A stretch of 64,000 nucleotides of DNA from positions 157,373,454-157,437,453 of the forward strand of contig NC_081405.1 of assembly GCF_030272615.1 (NCBI RefSeq), read 5' to 3'. Below the pieces are notes generated by a model. The model did no database searches and had not been told where the DNA came from. It saw nothing but the letters and a program-made list of their open reading frames with translations. The stretch is from Cryptomeria japonica. Lineage: Eukaryota; Streptophyta; Pinopsida; Cupressales; Cupressaceae. Of this stretch, positions 24,535 through 36,913 are shown one piece after another. Within the stretch, counting starts at the first letter, position 1. The number at the start of each line of letters is the position of its first letter. The position numbers and the translations under genes were made by a program.

Positions 24535-25974
24535 TTTTGCACATGCTTAAGAGGAGTGAGCTTGAAGGTTTCAAGCCAAGACAAGAGGAATTCTTGAGAT
24601 TACAAGTGGGTGTTTGGGAGTTCTTTATTTGGTTCTTTGTTTGGAAGCTTATGAGGATATATGATCTGAAAGCTCAAATGAATTAGATAATTGGACCATT
24701 AGGGTCATGTCATTCTAGCTCGCAAAGTGCTGTCAAGAAACCTGATGGAGGAGTTCAGCATCAAATTGGTGTAACGGAGATGTTTTTGTACAGTGGCCTA
24801 CTTCTTTGATGCTTATGAAAATTTAGGGATGGTCTAAGACATCTTGGTATCTTTGTTGGCAAATAAGACATCTTTTGGGTTTGATTCAACTCATCGCGGG
24901 CCTCATAAATGTTGTTGTGTTTCAGGGGAAAAATCAAAATGAAGATATAATTAAAAATTGAATATGATTGCATATTCAGATTCCTCTCAAAAAATTTTAC
25001 AATTTCAAAGAAAATGACACCGTGTTATGAGTCCATATGCAAAAGTTATAGCTTCCTGAAGAACTAGATCAATGTGCGTTGTGAAGAGGTGAGCTTGCGT
25101 TCTCCAAAATGGAAAATTCTTCATGCAAGTGGGCATTTCGAGTCCATTTCAAGCTTTCTTTTGTTTACCTCTAGCAGTATCCTGTAATCATTAAAATCTG
25201 TTTGTGGTATGTTCTGTATTTAGCAGTTTTTCAGGTTCCTTGGCCTTCCACATGCATTAAATTCATACAAAAATGTCTTTGTCAAAATTTTGTGTTTTTG
25301 ATTAACATGTATTGATTCATTACAAGCTTCTAGCCAGATCTTCTACTTTCATATTCGTTTCCAAAACCTGAGATACATTGAATTGTTATTTAATTTTGGA
25401 TGTGTCATCTTCAGAAGGGCCAGAAAGCATTAAATTGAAATTGCTCAAGGCAACTAACTATGGGCAATAAATCATCAAAAAATAATGTGTTAAAAAGTGT
25501 CCATCAAGCTTATTCTAGCATCAATGATCACTATGCACACCAGTTAAAAATAGTTGAATAAGAACAACATTCTGATGTCAACATGGAATGCCAAGGAACA
25601 AAGACTAGCCCCTCTGCTTCATACTAATTATCTAATTTCCTATGAAGTATAACTTTTGAATAAATATTGATCTCTAATGAAAAAATGTAATTCTTTTGCA
25701 GCCTACATCAAAATTTAGAAGGAAAAGGAACTTTTGAACACGAGGGACTTAAGCTGACTATAATCTCCAAACAAAAGCTAATCCCATTTTGTAGATTTCA
25801 TTATCTTCACGTAGGAATATTTTTACCAATGTTGTGTCATAGAATGGAAGCTGTCATGCTAGAAAGACCATTTAATCTTGTCGTATTTCTTGAAGCCTGC
25901 AAATTTGCAAGACATGAATAAAAATCAAAAGTTAGGATTGAATTTTTTTCCTCAGGAATCATATCAAATTTATT
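24535..25974. other. no gene seen; downstream flank of the protease gene
   Basis: AT-rich. It includes the presumed 3' untranslated region and polyadenylation area of the minus-strand protease gene. I cannot place a single polyadenylation signal with confidence. Confidence 0.45.
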
Positions 25975-28398
25975 TTAATTAACTCCTTGATTACAATGCC
26001 CATTGTTTTTTCTAGAGTTTAAGTAACCCACCTTCCGACACTGTTGAGTAGCCAAGTCACATATGGGGTGATCTTGAGGGCAACAATATTGTTGATCTTT
26101 GCAGCATATGGCAGATTCAAACTTACAGCAACCCCAAGTTATACAGAATCTAAAAATGTGCTGTGTGCAACAACATGTGGTTCCAGCTGGGCAGTACCGA
26201 AGTACATCACACTTAACTGGTGTAGGGATTGGAGGGGGTGGTGGAGGATTTGGGTTTGTTTTAATTGGATAGGATGCTAAAGTGTTGATTCCACATATGC
26301 CTTCAGGAACATCTGTGTTTCGGACCATGTAAGAATACCCATTCCTGCCCCAATTTTTTCCCCATGAATTTTTCACAATCCAGTAAGCAAGGCCATTTTG
26401 TGAACCATAACCAACTATCAGTGCAGCGTGGTCTAGTGAACTTGTGCATGGACCAGTGAAGATGCCCTGTCAAATGGGAAAATAAACAATTATCCTGCCC
26501 TACTACACAGGGAGAAAAGTAATTGTCCTTCAATGAAACACATCAGCTGCATCAGTTTAGTTCTGAATGCAATTAAATTCACTACACTCTCAGACACGTA
26601 TACAAATTAAAGATATTAGTTTTCCACGATCCATAATAGTTATTGTGATCACTTCTGGTTTCGATTGTGTGTGTTTTTTTACGTCAACATTTGGGATCAC
26701 ACTCTGTGATCCATCATAAGGATGATAAAAAGCTCAAGGAGTAGAAAAATGGACAGTTGCAGATCTATGAAGGTGTAGCTTCTTCTCTCCCCTGCCTATC
26801 TTACCTTTTTAAGCTCAGTTATGGCAGGGTCTCTTTCCCTCTTGCTTGTCTTTCTCTTCCTCTTTATTTATTTATATAATTATTTTTGTTTCTTTCTTAT
26901 TGTGGAGCCTCCTTTTTCATTTTTTGCCTTGCATTTTTGTTATCTTTGTTTTTTTTTTGGCTTATTCTTTTTAACTTATTTATTTATTAAAATTAATAAA
27001 ATAACTACGTTTATTATAATATAATTAATAAAATTATTTTTTTATAATTTTATTATCTTTGTTTGTTGTTGTTATAATTTCTTCCTACTTGTATCATGTT
27101 TATTTAGGTGGTTTTACCTTTTCTTTTCTTTTGTGTGGTCTTCCTCTTTGTTATCTTTTTATCTTCGTATTATTTTCTTGGCTTTGTTGTTTTTTAATTC
27201 TCTTTTTTCTTTCCTCCCTTGTTAGCTTTTTGGATTTTTATTCTTTGTATGAGCTCTATTTATTGTTTTGGGTTTTCTTTTGTCTTTTTTACCTTTTTCT
27301 TGCTATTAGCATAGGCTTTTTATTTGCTCTCTCCTTATTTTTATTATTATTTTCTTTGAGGTATTTTCCTTATTTTTGTCTTTGTTTATCCCTTCTTTTT
27401 AATTTCTTTTTATATTCCTTGGATCCTGCCTTGGTTGGTGTGTAACTTCTTCTCTCTCCTGCCTATCTTACCTTTTTAAAACCTACATAGATCTGCAACT
27501 GTCCATTTTTCTACTCCTTGAGCTTTCTATCATCCTAATGATGGATCACAGAATGTGATCCAAAACGTTGATGTAAAAAAAACACACAATCGAAACCAGA
27601 AGCGATCACGATAACATATACAAATTTCAAAGAAATACCTAACAATAACTAAATTCAGAATAAAATTGACAGCAGCTAAATTCATTTCCACAATTGCATC
27701 AGGACTTACATCAGAATACAACTGGAATGCTCGTCCCCCACCGGAAATGCCCACACTAACAGGTTGTTTTGCAACTGCCTGTAGCAATGCTCTCTCATTG
27801 TTTGCTGGTATATCTATGTAATCATCTATAGTCACCACTTGCCTATTAACCTGAAAGAAAACACTTCAAGATATTCAAATTCATTGGGGTCAATGATTTT
27901 TAAGAATATTGAACATAAAAAACTGAATCATATGGTGACGGTACAAATGGGTCACACATCACAATTAGAAGCCAATGTGTCTGGCTTTCTTAAATAAAGT
28001 ACCTTGAACAATATTAGCATTAAATATTGAAGACCAGTTTAGAACCATGCCACAATACATTAAATTGTCTAACCTATCAAAAAACAAACATTAGATTGTC
28101 TAATTATTAATGATCTATGAGATCGCAAACTACAAAAAGCTTTGTTTAAAAGCCAGTTACACCTTTTTTCTGTTACAAGTCTTCTCGGCACCTACATAAG
28201 GATAGTCCTCCTCTGTATCAATTCCACCATTTCTTATTACCCATTGGAAAGCATAATCCATAAGTCCTCCATCACAACCACTATTATAAGATGTGTCGCA
28301 ATCACACAACTCTTGTTCAGAGAGGCTAACCAGAGAGCCTGTAAAAATACTGTTTATGCCTTCAATTGCCCCAGTCGCTGAAAAAGCCCAACAGTCAC
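25975..28398 (-). CDS. XBCP3: XBCP3-like papain-family cysteine protease with granulin domain (last three exons)
   Basis: A C1A cysteine protease of the granulin-bearing type, normally secreted or vacuolar and made as a zymogen. The visible exons on the minus strand are 28398-28163, 27850-27710 and 26466-25975; all junctions have GT/AG and join in frame. Exon one starts at the active site, [16 protein letters not shown], with catalytic Cys, followed by [11 protein letters not shown] and [11 protein letters not shown]. Exon two reads [19 protein letters not shown]. Exon three carries the catalytic His ([12 protein letters not shown]) and Asn ([11 protein letters not shown]), a proline-rich linker ([10 protein letters not shown]), and a granulin domain with CCC, CC and CC pairs, ending GHCNQGVN. 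The family match is closest to Arabidopsis XBCP3. The signal peptide, I29 prodomain and oxyanion-hole Gln exons should lie at higher coordinates but are absent from the window, so the gene is either split by a huge intron or 5'-truncated. Asp next to the catalytic Cys is unusual (Ser or Ala is typical). Confidence 0.88.
26639..27615. mobile_element. element with 136-bp terminal inverted repeats in a protease intron
   Basis: 26639-26774 and 27480-27615 are inverted repeats of about 136 bp that match closely, for example ATGGACAGTTGCAGATCTAT on the left against its complement on the right. Just inside them is a direct repeat of about 40 bp beginning TTCTTCTCTC (26779-26812 and 27444-27477). The centre is T-rich with no transposase. 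A 3-bp ATA flanks both sides, which is too short to be sure of. It lies wholly between the last two exons, so splicing would remove it. It is most likely a non-autonomous DNA transposon or foldback element. Confidence 0.72.
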
Positions 28399-28880
28399 CT
28401 GTACAAATAGACAAGTCCTTTACCACTTCCAAATAGAAGATAACAACACACACTACATTTGGAAATAACCAGACAACTGCAATTTCTCCATCAAGTTAAA
28501 TGACTTTCCATGAAAGAGATGACCAAATTACACAATCCATATGCTACGATAAATAATGTCATGATAAATCTTTGGCATGAACACATTGTCTTTTGGTCAA
28601 GATTCAAATGGTAATCAACAGAATTTTTTCAATCCGTGATCTTGAGCTCACAATATTTAAAAAGCAGTCCCTAACACCAAAAAGCTGTCTGTGGATACAA
28701 AAGGAAACTGAACCCTTACTGACAAACCATTTGAGACAGACTCCAAATTTAAATATTGTATTAGATAATCAAGCCACAAAAAATCTCCTCATACAAGGCT
28801 CGGATTACAGCAATCTCTAGTCCCAATGTTTTCTTTCACTCGTCAAGATCAAATTGAAAACATTAGCAAAGAGAAATTAT

Positions 28881-29226
28881 TGTAACTCTCTTCAAAAAGC
28901 TAAGAGTCAAGATTTTTCAACTTGTTGTTTACCGCTACAACTGATAAATTAAATGCAAGAAATAATAATGTACATGACAATGCATACGAGACACAGTAGT
29001 AAAATATATCCTTATTTGCACATGCAATTATTACAAAGAAGAAGACAAGAGAGAAGGTACACAATATATTTAAAGAACCCAACGGTTGCCGAGAGGTACA
29101 CAACCGCCAACCAACCGACACATAACTACCCAAGAGTGACAACCTACTTAATACAATTAATTAATACATTGTTGGGTAATCAAAATTACCAAACATAATA
29201 ATAAGCATTTTATGCCAACTACATCA
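28881..29226 (-). repeat. 3' LTR of element G
   Basis: On the minus strand it starts TGATGTAGTTGGCATAAAAT directly after a G-rich polypurine tract and ends AGAGAGTTACA, about 346 bp. It contains a TATA-like TTTAAATATATTG (complement near 29060-29074). The 5' LTR is not in the window, so the inner edge is set by TG...CA and is tentative. Confidence 0.65.
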
Positions 29227-29240
29227 TTCCCCCCAAAAGA
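29227..29240 (-). other. polypurine tract of element G
   Basis: The minus strand reads TCTTTTGGGGGGAA immediately before the LTR's TGATG. A G-run tract in this position primes plus-strand synthesis in gypsy elements. Confidence 0.75.
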
Positions 29241-29559
29241 AAAAGTCGTCTTCCAGACGACAAGCAAACATCAAGTAATATTCGAGAAGACTAATGATAG
29301 ACAATGACTTGGATTGGAGAACCCCAAATTGTAGTGTACCTGCTGAATCAAATGGGAGTTTTGGGGCAATGCCTCCAACGGGGGTTTGGGGGTAGCACCC
29401 CTGTCACCAACACCAAATTTAAACCTTCAAAACCACACAGAACTCCATGGCACACATGGTTTTTGTGATTTTTTAAGATGCCAAAAACAATGCTAACGAA
29501 GCTAGAAAACAACAATTTCATATCAAAATTATGTTCAAGTTGTACTCTCCACTTCAGAA

Positions 29560-30501
29560 TTGATGGTCATACTTGAAGTTGCTCTATTTTTTCTTGCCTT
29601 CCCCTCGTCTCATGTAAGAATTCCCTGACCATACGAATTTCCAAGCTGTCCTTTATGCAAACTTCCTTCACATGTTGCTTGCCCGTATCTACCTCTTGTC
29701 TTCTTGCACAATATCCGTACAGCTGAGTATGTGCCTCATACGGATGTCTCCCTTCACTCATCCTTGCCACCCGTACGGATTGCTTTGTTTCTCTTCCCCC
29801 ATACGGCATCCAATACCACAACACTGTTTTGTATGGCATACCTCTCCACTTGTCTCGCAGTATGATGTTTGTGGGGTGTACAACCTTCCATGCTTCGTTT
29901 GTTCTCCAGAAGATGTTTGTATGAATTCCTTGCTCACGTATGGCCACCCACTCAGTCCTTACGAGTTCCTCTACCCTCTTGTCTTCCCGTATGGCATACT
30001 TCCCACGTACGGCCTTAACACTTCATACGGTCTTGACAGTTTCTTCTCGTACGATCTTGGCACTTCTTTCCTGTACGATTTCTCACCCACCTCGTACGGC
30101 CATTCTTCGTGCAGCCACTTTCTCCCTTCGGACAACTTGTCACGTCTCTACGAACTGCAAGTTACCTTACGAACGTTTGTGGCATACAACTTCAACTCGT
30201 ACGGTTTCCCCTTGTACGACATCTTATATCCAAGCCTGCATTGTATGGCGTACTGATTTTGTTTGTACGGTATGATCCTTATCTATCCTCCATACAACCT
30301 GTTTGGTATCCCATACAGCGCCCTCATGACCTCGTACGGCTGCTCTATTTTTTCGTATGACAATGGTATTGCTACTCTATTTTTCCGTACAACAATGGTA
30401 TCCCCTCATATGACTCATGATCACCATACAAATTCTTGCATGACTTTCCAACCTTGTACAAGTTCTTGTTGTACGACTCATTCTCTCCTTGCTACGGCTT
30501 G
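29560..30501 (-). pseudogene. post-protease tyrosine-rich linker of element G
   Basis: The minus strand codes broken frames rich in PYG, PYE, SYE and LYG tripeptides (for example YWMPYGGRETKQS and GRHPYEAHTQLYGY), because CGTACGG/CATACGG-like words recur every ~20-40 bp. The same pattern resumes at 38066-38110 on the far side of the inserted LTR element. The 38092-38383 part reads TEEGVLELEDCSEDEMSSLN, continuing directly from the protease segment. The function is unknown; it may be a low-complexity spacer of the polyprotein. Confidence 0.5.
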
Positions 30502-31665
30502 TGTTGGCTTAATGATGATGTAATAGGTTGATTGATGACTTTATTCGTGTCGTCATTGATGGAAAACATGTTTTGTTAGTCATCTAAGTCATCTAGACCA
30601 ACCGGTAGTGGAATCTATCAAACAACAAAACTGTTAAGTTGCAGTTAAACCGGTAAACAAAGAATAGAGCGATGATTAGACAACCGGTATGGACGATCGG
30701 TGAAGAGTTAGACGTTGCAGTTTGGTACATATGTTTATGACATTGGCATGAGTCTTTGATTGCAACCGCATCAACAGATTCAGAGTATTGAACAAGTTAT
30801 GATCGATAGAACAGTCACAGGCAGGAAGAACAAAGAACCGGTAAAGCAGAGTTACTTTGATCGGTTATCGGTAGAATTTATGTTATATTTTTAAGTTATG
30901 TTTTGTTTGGCCGACATGAGAAAAGTGTAATGAGTGGGAAATTGTTAAAGGTGACTAGATTCGATGAACCTAGGGAATTGTTCCAAGGTTCTTAGCCGAC
31001 TTAACAAAGTTGTTATAAGGAGATGTAAATTGAATGATTTTATGAGATCAGAGTGAGAATTTGATCGTGTAGTGGAAGGAGTTAGAGGTTGATGTTTACT
31101 CGGTGATAGAAGTTGATCAGAAGCGGATCTAATCAGGCACAAAGATGCTAACAGTAGATCAGTTGAACTTGTTGGTCCCTAACAGTTGCAGCAAGAAAAT
31201 CCTCTAGCAAGGTCACTCTTAACAGCGTGCGGTGGGATCCTAACAGGTCCAAAGGTTAAAATCCTCTAACAAGGTGACACATTAGCTTGTGTTTTGAAAT
31301 CCCTTTGTCGGGTAGCTCCTAACAAGCCTTATTGTAATAGCTCTTAACTGGGCTAAAGCACTCTTAACCGGGTGTCACTCCTAACAGGGTGTTGTACGAC
31401 CTTAACCGATCAGATCTCTATTCTGAAGATAGTTGATCCTTGTGGGTATCAATTCCCACCGTGGTTTTTCCCATTTGGGTTTCCACGTGAAAATCATTGT
31501 GTTATGGTTTGCATGCTTTATTGGGTGTTTGCTTATGTGGTTATATTTCTTGCATGCATATTGATTTTCAGATTAGTGAAAAGTGTTATCAGATTTATTA
31601 AGTTTTTGCTTGCACTGATTCACCACCCCCCCCCCCCCACTCTCTCAGTGCCTTAAAAGTTATCA
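30502..31665 (+). repeat. 5' LTR of the 7.56-kb element
   Basis: Aligns along its length with 36914-38065. By eye, about 15 differences fall in the first ~150 bp and fewer later, so the insertion is not recent. A run of about 17 C at ~31626-31641 is shortened in the 3' copy. The repeated CTCTAACA/CTCCTAACA words near the 3' end are shared by both copies. Confidence 0.88.
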
Positions 31666-31667
31666 AT

Positions 31668-31679
31668 TGGTATCAGAGC
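31668..31679 (+). other. primer binding site for initiator tRNA-Met
   Basis: TGGTATCAGAGC lies two bases after the LTR's terminal CA. It is the same priming tRNA as used by the minus-strand element at 2490-9869. Confidence 0.92.
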
Positions 31680-31726
31680 CTAATTCCCTTAAGGCTTAAC
31701 CGCTTGGGAGGATCTCTAAGGCTAAC

Positions 31727-33031
31727 ATGGGGGAAGGTTCAATGAGTTACAAAGAGCTTTCACACAGGCTTGCAAAATCTGAAGAAGCCTATAATGAACT
31801 AAAGGTCAAGTACAAAGCTTCATTGGCTAAGAGAAAAGAGTTGGCTGAGTAGTTGATGGAACTTACTGAAAATAGTTCATCTGAGGAAGCAAACATTGAT
31901 GCCTTGGTTAATGAGGTTGAAAAGATGAATGATGATAAGTCAAATCTGAGAAGAGAGTTGGAAGCCCTTACCATCAGGATGAGTCAAGAGTTAGAAGCCA
32001 GGAGGACAGCTAAAGACAAAATAAGAGATCAAGAGCATTAGATCGTTAAGCTGAACCGGGAGATTAGTAACTTGCATGTTCATCTTCAAGAGGAAACAGA
32101 AGAAAAGGAGGAAATACAAGCTGATCTAGACATGGCTATGTCTCTTAGAGAAAGTCTTACAAAGAAAAATGAGGAGCTTACCAAAGAGTTGGCTGATGCT
32201 AATGAGTTATTAGCTAAATTCAACAAGAGCACTGCTATGCTTGATGAGCAGATTCGAACACAAAGGCAAAATGGAGATACACATGGCTTGGGATACACAA
32301 CCTTTGAACAAGGAGAGCCATCCGGTACCAAGGACACCATGCATGAAGCCAAATCTGCACCAAAGACCAAGAAGATCACCGGTAAGAGAACCTACAAACC
32401 AGTATGCTTTAACAGTCATAAGGAAGGTCATACTGCAAATGTTTGTAGAAGTAGATCCAGTACTTTTGATGGATATAGACCTAACGCATATGAAGGTTAT
32501 AAGCCTAGTACTTTTAATGGACATTGCTTCAATTGCAATAAGTATGGGCATAGAGCTATTGAGTGTAGGTCTAGAGTGAACAATTAGAGATCTTACATGA
32601 ATCAGAGGTCTAATGGTGAATGGCAGAGATCTTACAATGACCGGAGAAACCCTACTTGGCAGAGAACTTATGTGAACCAGTCTAGTCCATATGAAATGGA
32701 GAATAGATGGAATGTGACATGTTCAATCTGTCACAACTATGGTCATGTTGCTATGAATTGCCGAAGAAGAACTGGTAGAGGCAATGCTGGACCCTGGAGA
32801 GCATCTGGAATGGCATGTTTTCATTGTCACAAACCAGGACACCTTGCAAAGTTTTGTAGAGCTAGAATGAACCAACTGGTTAATCAGTCTGTTGACCGGA
32901 AAGGAAAGAAGGTAGATGTGGAGGAAACCAAAAGAGAGATGAATAAGACATGGAGGAAGAAAAGTGATGAGAAACCATCGAAAGACTCCAATTCTTCACC
33001 TAGTGTGGAGAATCCCTCACTGGTAAACTAA
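31727..33031 (+). pseudogene. gag-like protein with coiled coil and four CCHC zinc knuckles
   Basis: A single frame runs from the first ATG after the primer site (31727) to 33031, about 435 codons, broken only by three in-frame stops (31850, 32039, 32585), all TAG. The first ~190 residues are charged and heptad-like (a coiled coil for multimerisation). Knuckles follow: CFNSHKEGHTANVC (second Cys replaced by Ser), CFNCNKYGHRAIEC, CSICHNYGHVAMNC and CFHCHKPGHLAKFC. The tail is basic. The architecture is that of a plant LTR-retrotransposon nucleocapsid that binds element RNA. The uniform amber stops could be C-to-T decay of CAG codons. Confidence 0.75.
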
Positions 33032-33503
33032 GCTATGTATGAGCTTAGGGGGAGCACATTATCAGATCCATTTCCGGACCCCCTACATGGTGTGCGGTAA
33101 GTCAAATCTGCATATTGTGATGCATTATGATGTTATGAAGTGATTTTGAACCAGTTTCATCTCAAACCGGTATATTGAATGTGATTTATGAACCGGTAAC
33201 AAGTTTTAGGGTTGAACGGTGATTAGGGTATGTTCAACCGGTATTGCATTTAATGCAGTTTGTAAAAGCAAATAAAAAGGTGTTTTAGAGTTTCATTTCT
33301 AACCTAGCATTTTCAAGAACATAGTTGTGGAGCGACATAAGCACAAAAGAGCACTTGATTGCTACATTGGCGAATTTGATAGCTAATTGTGAAGATTTGA
33401 AAAGAAGTGAATCGGTGAAAGTGCATTCGGACTGGAAACCCTAGCTGCAAGAAGTTGAAAGGTATTTATCTGTGAATCTGATTTTGGTGTTTGAATTTTC
33501 ACA

Positions 33504-36500
33504 ATGGATACATCACACATTGTTGATGTTACCGAAAGGCCTTGATCGGAATTCAAGAGGCATCCTCATAAGTCGACAAAGATAGATCCAGCTGGAGCCC
33601 TATCCAGCGTACCCTATGGTGTTTTGCATGTCGAAGACATCCGATCTTACATTCATTGCAAACTAGAGGATTTGGGAGCTTTTGCAATCTTTAATCAATA
33701 CCGAACGCTGTGATGAACAAGGAGTGAAAAAGGATCAATTCAGAAGGGTTACCGATAAAGGTTTTCACCATGTTGTGAACTTTATAGATGATTTTGAAGA
33801 AGAGCATATCAGATATGTTTTGAGTAGGATTCATGATTAGTTCATGTGGTTAGATCGACCACACAAGATCACAAAGGAGGCTATCCATGTTGTAACCGAA
33901 TTATGGGACCGGTGAAGTTCTTGTGTTAAGAACAATCCCGAAGGATGATGTTACTCGATTAACTAAATCTAAATGGGATGGTTGTGCAATGACTGTGAAT
34001 GACATTGATGATCTAGCGGTGAAGTTTGCATCTATGGTCATCGGTTACAGGGTATATCATTCGAGCAGAATGAATAGCATTCCTGAAGTTGCTATCCACA
34101 CAGCTTACCGGATGTTGAAGGTGAATGTTGATTATGATCTTGCTGAAGCATTGAGAGCACAATTGGTGTTGAATCTTGAATCAATCAAGAAGGACAAGCG
34201 GCAAAAATTCAAATTTGGTCAGTTGATCATTGATTTGTTTTTCTATTTCCAGTTATTCTTTCCTGGTATAGGAGATATTCAATGGTCTGATGATACAACG
34301 ACAATGTTGCAAATTAAGAACAATAACAAGATGCTTGGAAATGATTTTACAAAGACAATCTGGGGATACTTCAAGGATTTCCAGAAAAGAATGCATGACA
34401 AAGAAAGTATACTGGCGCATGTTATAAAGAGGCATGAAGACTCTATCTGTTTTATGGTTGATACTGATACTTGTCAGATGGAGGTTACAGATCCAAGAAC
34501 TTCATGGGTCATGCCTATGGGGTATGAGGTAGGAGAAGATATCTTGATTATTTATACTGAAGACCTCCTATCCAAACCGGTAGATCCTAGTGTAACTAGG
34601 TTTGGAACTTTTAAAGAGAAATCAATAGAGGTACATTCTGAGTTGGCTAAACCGGTAATAGCCAAAAAGGTTAGAAAAGAGGTTGAACAATTTGTTGTTG
34701 AACAAGGCTTTACAAAAGAAATGATTGATGAAGCTAGTACAAGATTTGAAGCAAAGAAGGCCGGAACATCTAGTGCACAAACCGGCAAACAAACCAGAAG
34801 TACAACTGTTAAGGAGAAGCCCCCTCCTCCAAAGATACAAATCAGAAGAAAAGCTAAGGAGATTGCACCGGAAGCACCTAAGGCTACTGGTAAGAGGAAG
34901 AAAGAACAAGCACACAGAGCTGCTGCAGAGGAAGAGGCAGAGGAAACAAAATCTGAAGGAGGCAAGAAGGAATTGAGAGCAAGTGGTAAGAAATCTAAAG
35001 TGGTTGGAGCACCTACTGTTAAAACAGTTAAACCACAGGTAACTAAAGCCACTATACTTGAGAAATTGTTGGAGAACATAAGGAATTATGGTATATTGGT
35101 TGGTGTGCATAAGAATTATAATCATTTTAATGAGGAAGAGCAGAAACAGATTGAAGATTCAGTTGTTTGGTACATCAATCATTACAACAAAGCATTGATT
35201 GAATTACAAGGACAGATACTTGATTCTTTGTATAATAAACTGGAAGCAAGATGGCAAACTGCTATTAGGCAGGACAAAGAAATAATTGAGTATGTACTGA
35301 TGCATTTGCAATCGGAGACAACTAAGGAAGAAGTGCAAGAAATTATTTCAAGATCAAAACCATTATTTAGAACAAAGAAGAGGTTAACAAGATTACTTGC
35401 TAGAGAATCCTAGTCGGTTCAAGCTGAGACTGAGGAGATTCTAAAGAAATTTTTAGGACTGGAGAAAGAGGAACCAGAGCAGATTGAATCATCTGAGGAA
35501 GAAGATATTCCTAAAGCACCAATAATTGAAGGAGAACCACCAAATGTATTTGAGGATGAGATATTTACTTAGATGGAGAAAGAACCGGAAAGTGGTGCTA
35601 CATCAGTGCCTAATGTTCCTACTGTCATAGTAGAAGAACCAGTGATACCATAAGATATTCCAACCGGTAAAGGTGAAGAGAAGAAAGATACAAAAGTGAA
35701 TGCACAAATGGATGATGTGCAACTCACTGAGCCATCGAAGAATGAAGAAGATAAGCAGAAAGAAGAAGCACAAGAGCAGAAAGTGACCTCCTGGTCACTT
35801 CAAAGAAGATCATTGATGATGATGAAGATGATGACACTATATCTATCCAATGACTGATTAATATGGATATGTTGAGTCCTACAGAACTAATGGAGATTGC
35901 ATCTGCTATGCAATATAAGGCCAAGAAGAAGATGTTAAGAGCACAAAGGAGAGAAGCACAAACTATACAAAATGTTGTTGAGATATTTTCAAGTCTGTTA
36001 CCGGAGACAAACACTGACAGTCTTACAACCCCTATTGAGAAACTAGACCACTTGGTCACATCTACAGGGGAGCAAATGAAGATTCTTGGAGTAGCTGCTT
36101 TATATAATATTGAGAAAGAATATGAGAAGAGAAGGATTGAAACATTGATCAAAGCTATTGATAGAGACAGAGTAGGTCTTACTGTTAACATGGACCAGAT
36201 CAAGGAAGCATTACAAACCGGAGGTAAAATTTTGTCTACTATTTGCAACTTCTCATTGTTTGTCGATGATATTGATAAGAAGAGGAAGGAAGAGCAGCAG
36301 GAGCTAAAGAATTTGAGTGAATCATTTGATCCTCTAAATGATTCAGTCACAATTTTTGGTCGAGCGATCATGAGTATACAGCAGAAGCTTAAAGCATATG
36401 AGGTTGAACAATTCAAGAGGACATCATCATTGCAGGAGTTACAAACTCATCTAGTCCCTAAGTTACAAATTTTGTAGAGAGGTTACAAGGATACAAAGGC

Positions 36501-36660
36501 AATTTTGGCTACATCGGAGATGAGTACACTTGATGCTATGGAAGAACTTGCATACCAGATCAGAACACATATTGAGATTACATGTACTCTTTTGGAGACA
36601 TGGGAGAATGATCTGAAAATCTTGAAGACTAATTTTGCTGATGTTTTTCTCAAAATGTAA
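33504..36660 (+). pseudogene. unrecognised ORF2 of the 7.56-kb element
   Basis: From an ATG at 33504 (MDTSHIVDVTERP) through frameshifts to 33923-35413 (a 496-codon open stretch) and 35863-36477. The N-terminal half is globular-looking (PYGVLHVEDIRSYIHCKLED; MVIGYRVYHSS; HTAYRMLKVNVDYDL). The middle is a lysine/alanine-rich low-complexity linker (34770-35040), and the C-terminal part is helical. No retroviral enzyme motif is seen. It occupies the place where pol would be. Several stops of all three kinds show decay. It might relate distantly to plant transposon-associated mobile-domain proteins, but I cannot support that from the sequence. Confidence 0.5.
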
Positions 36661-36900
36661 TTGTAACTATTTGAACTCTTGTACATTTGGTAATGCAAAT
36701 TTTGATGTATTGTATTCATTTGTTTCAAATGTATTTGCTTACCTTTGCCCTTGCTGTCAAAGGGGGAGTAGTATAAGTCAGTCAAAATTTTGTAATAGCA
36801 TGTAATTGCTAAGGGAGAGTTTTTGTATTTGAGTCAAGTCATGAAATTTTTGTAATGTGATACTTAAGACAAAAATTTTCCTAAGTGTTGCCATCAATGC

Positions 36901-36913
36901 CAAAGGGGGAGAT
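36901..36913 (+). other. polypurine tract of the 7.56-kb element
   Basis: CAAAGGGGGAGAT lies directly before the TGTTGGC that opens the 3' LTR. Confidence 0.85.

Noticed and set aside
26821-27445. Long open frames rich in Phe, Leu and Tyr that look like a membrane protein
   Set aside because: They are translations of a T-rich core inside the inverted-repeat element; no family motif, and the composition explains the hydrophobicity.
34552-35125. Long minus-strand frames opposite ORF2
   Set aside because: They are shadows of the lysine/alanine-rich linker on the plus strand, with leucine/serine-rich antisense composition.
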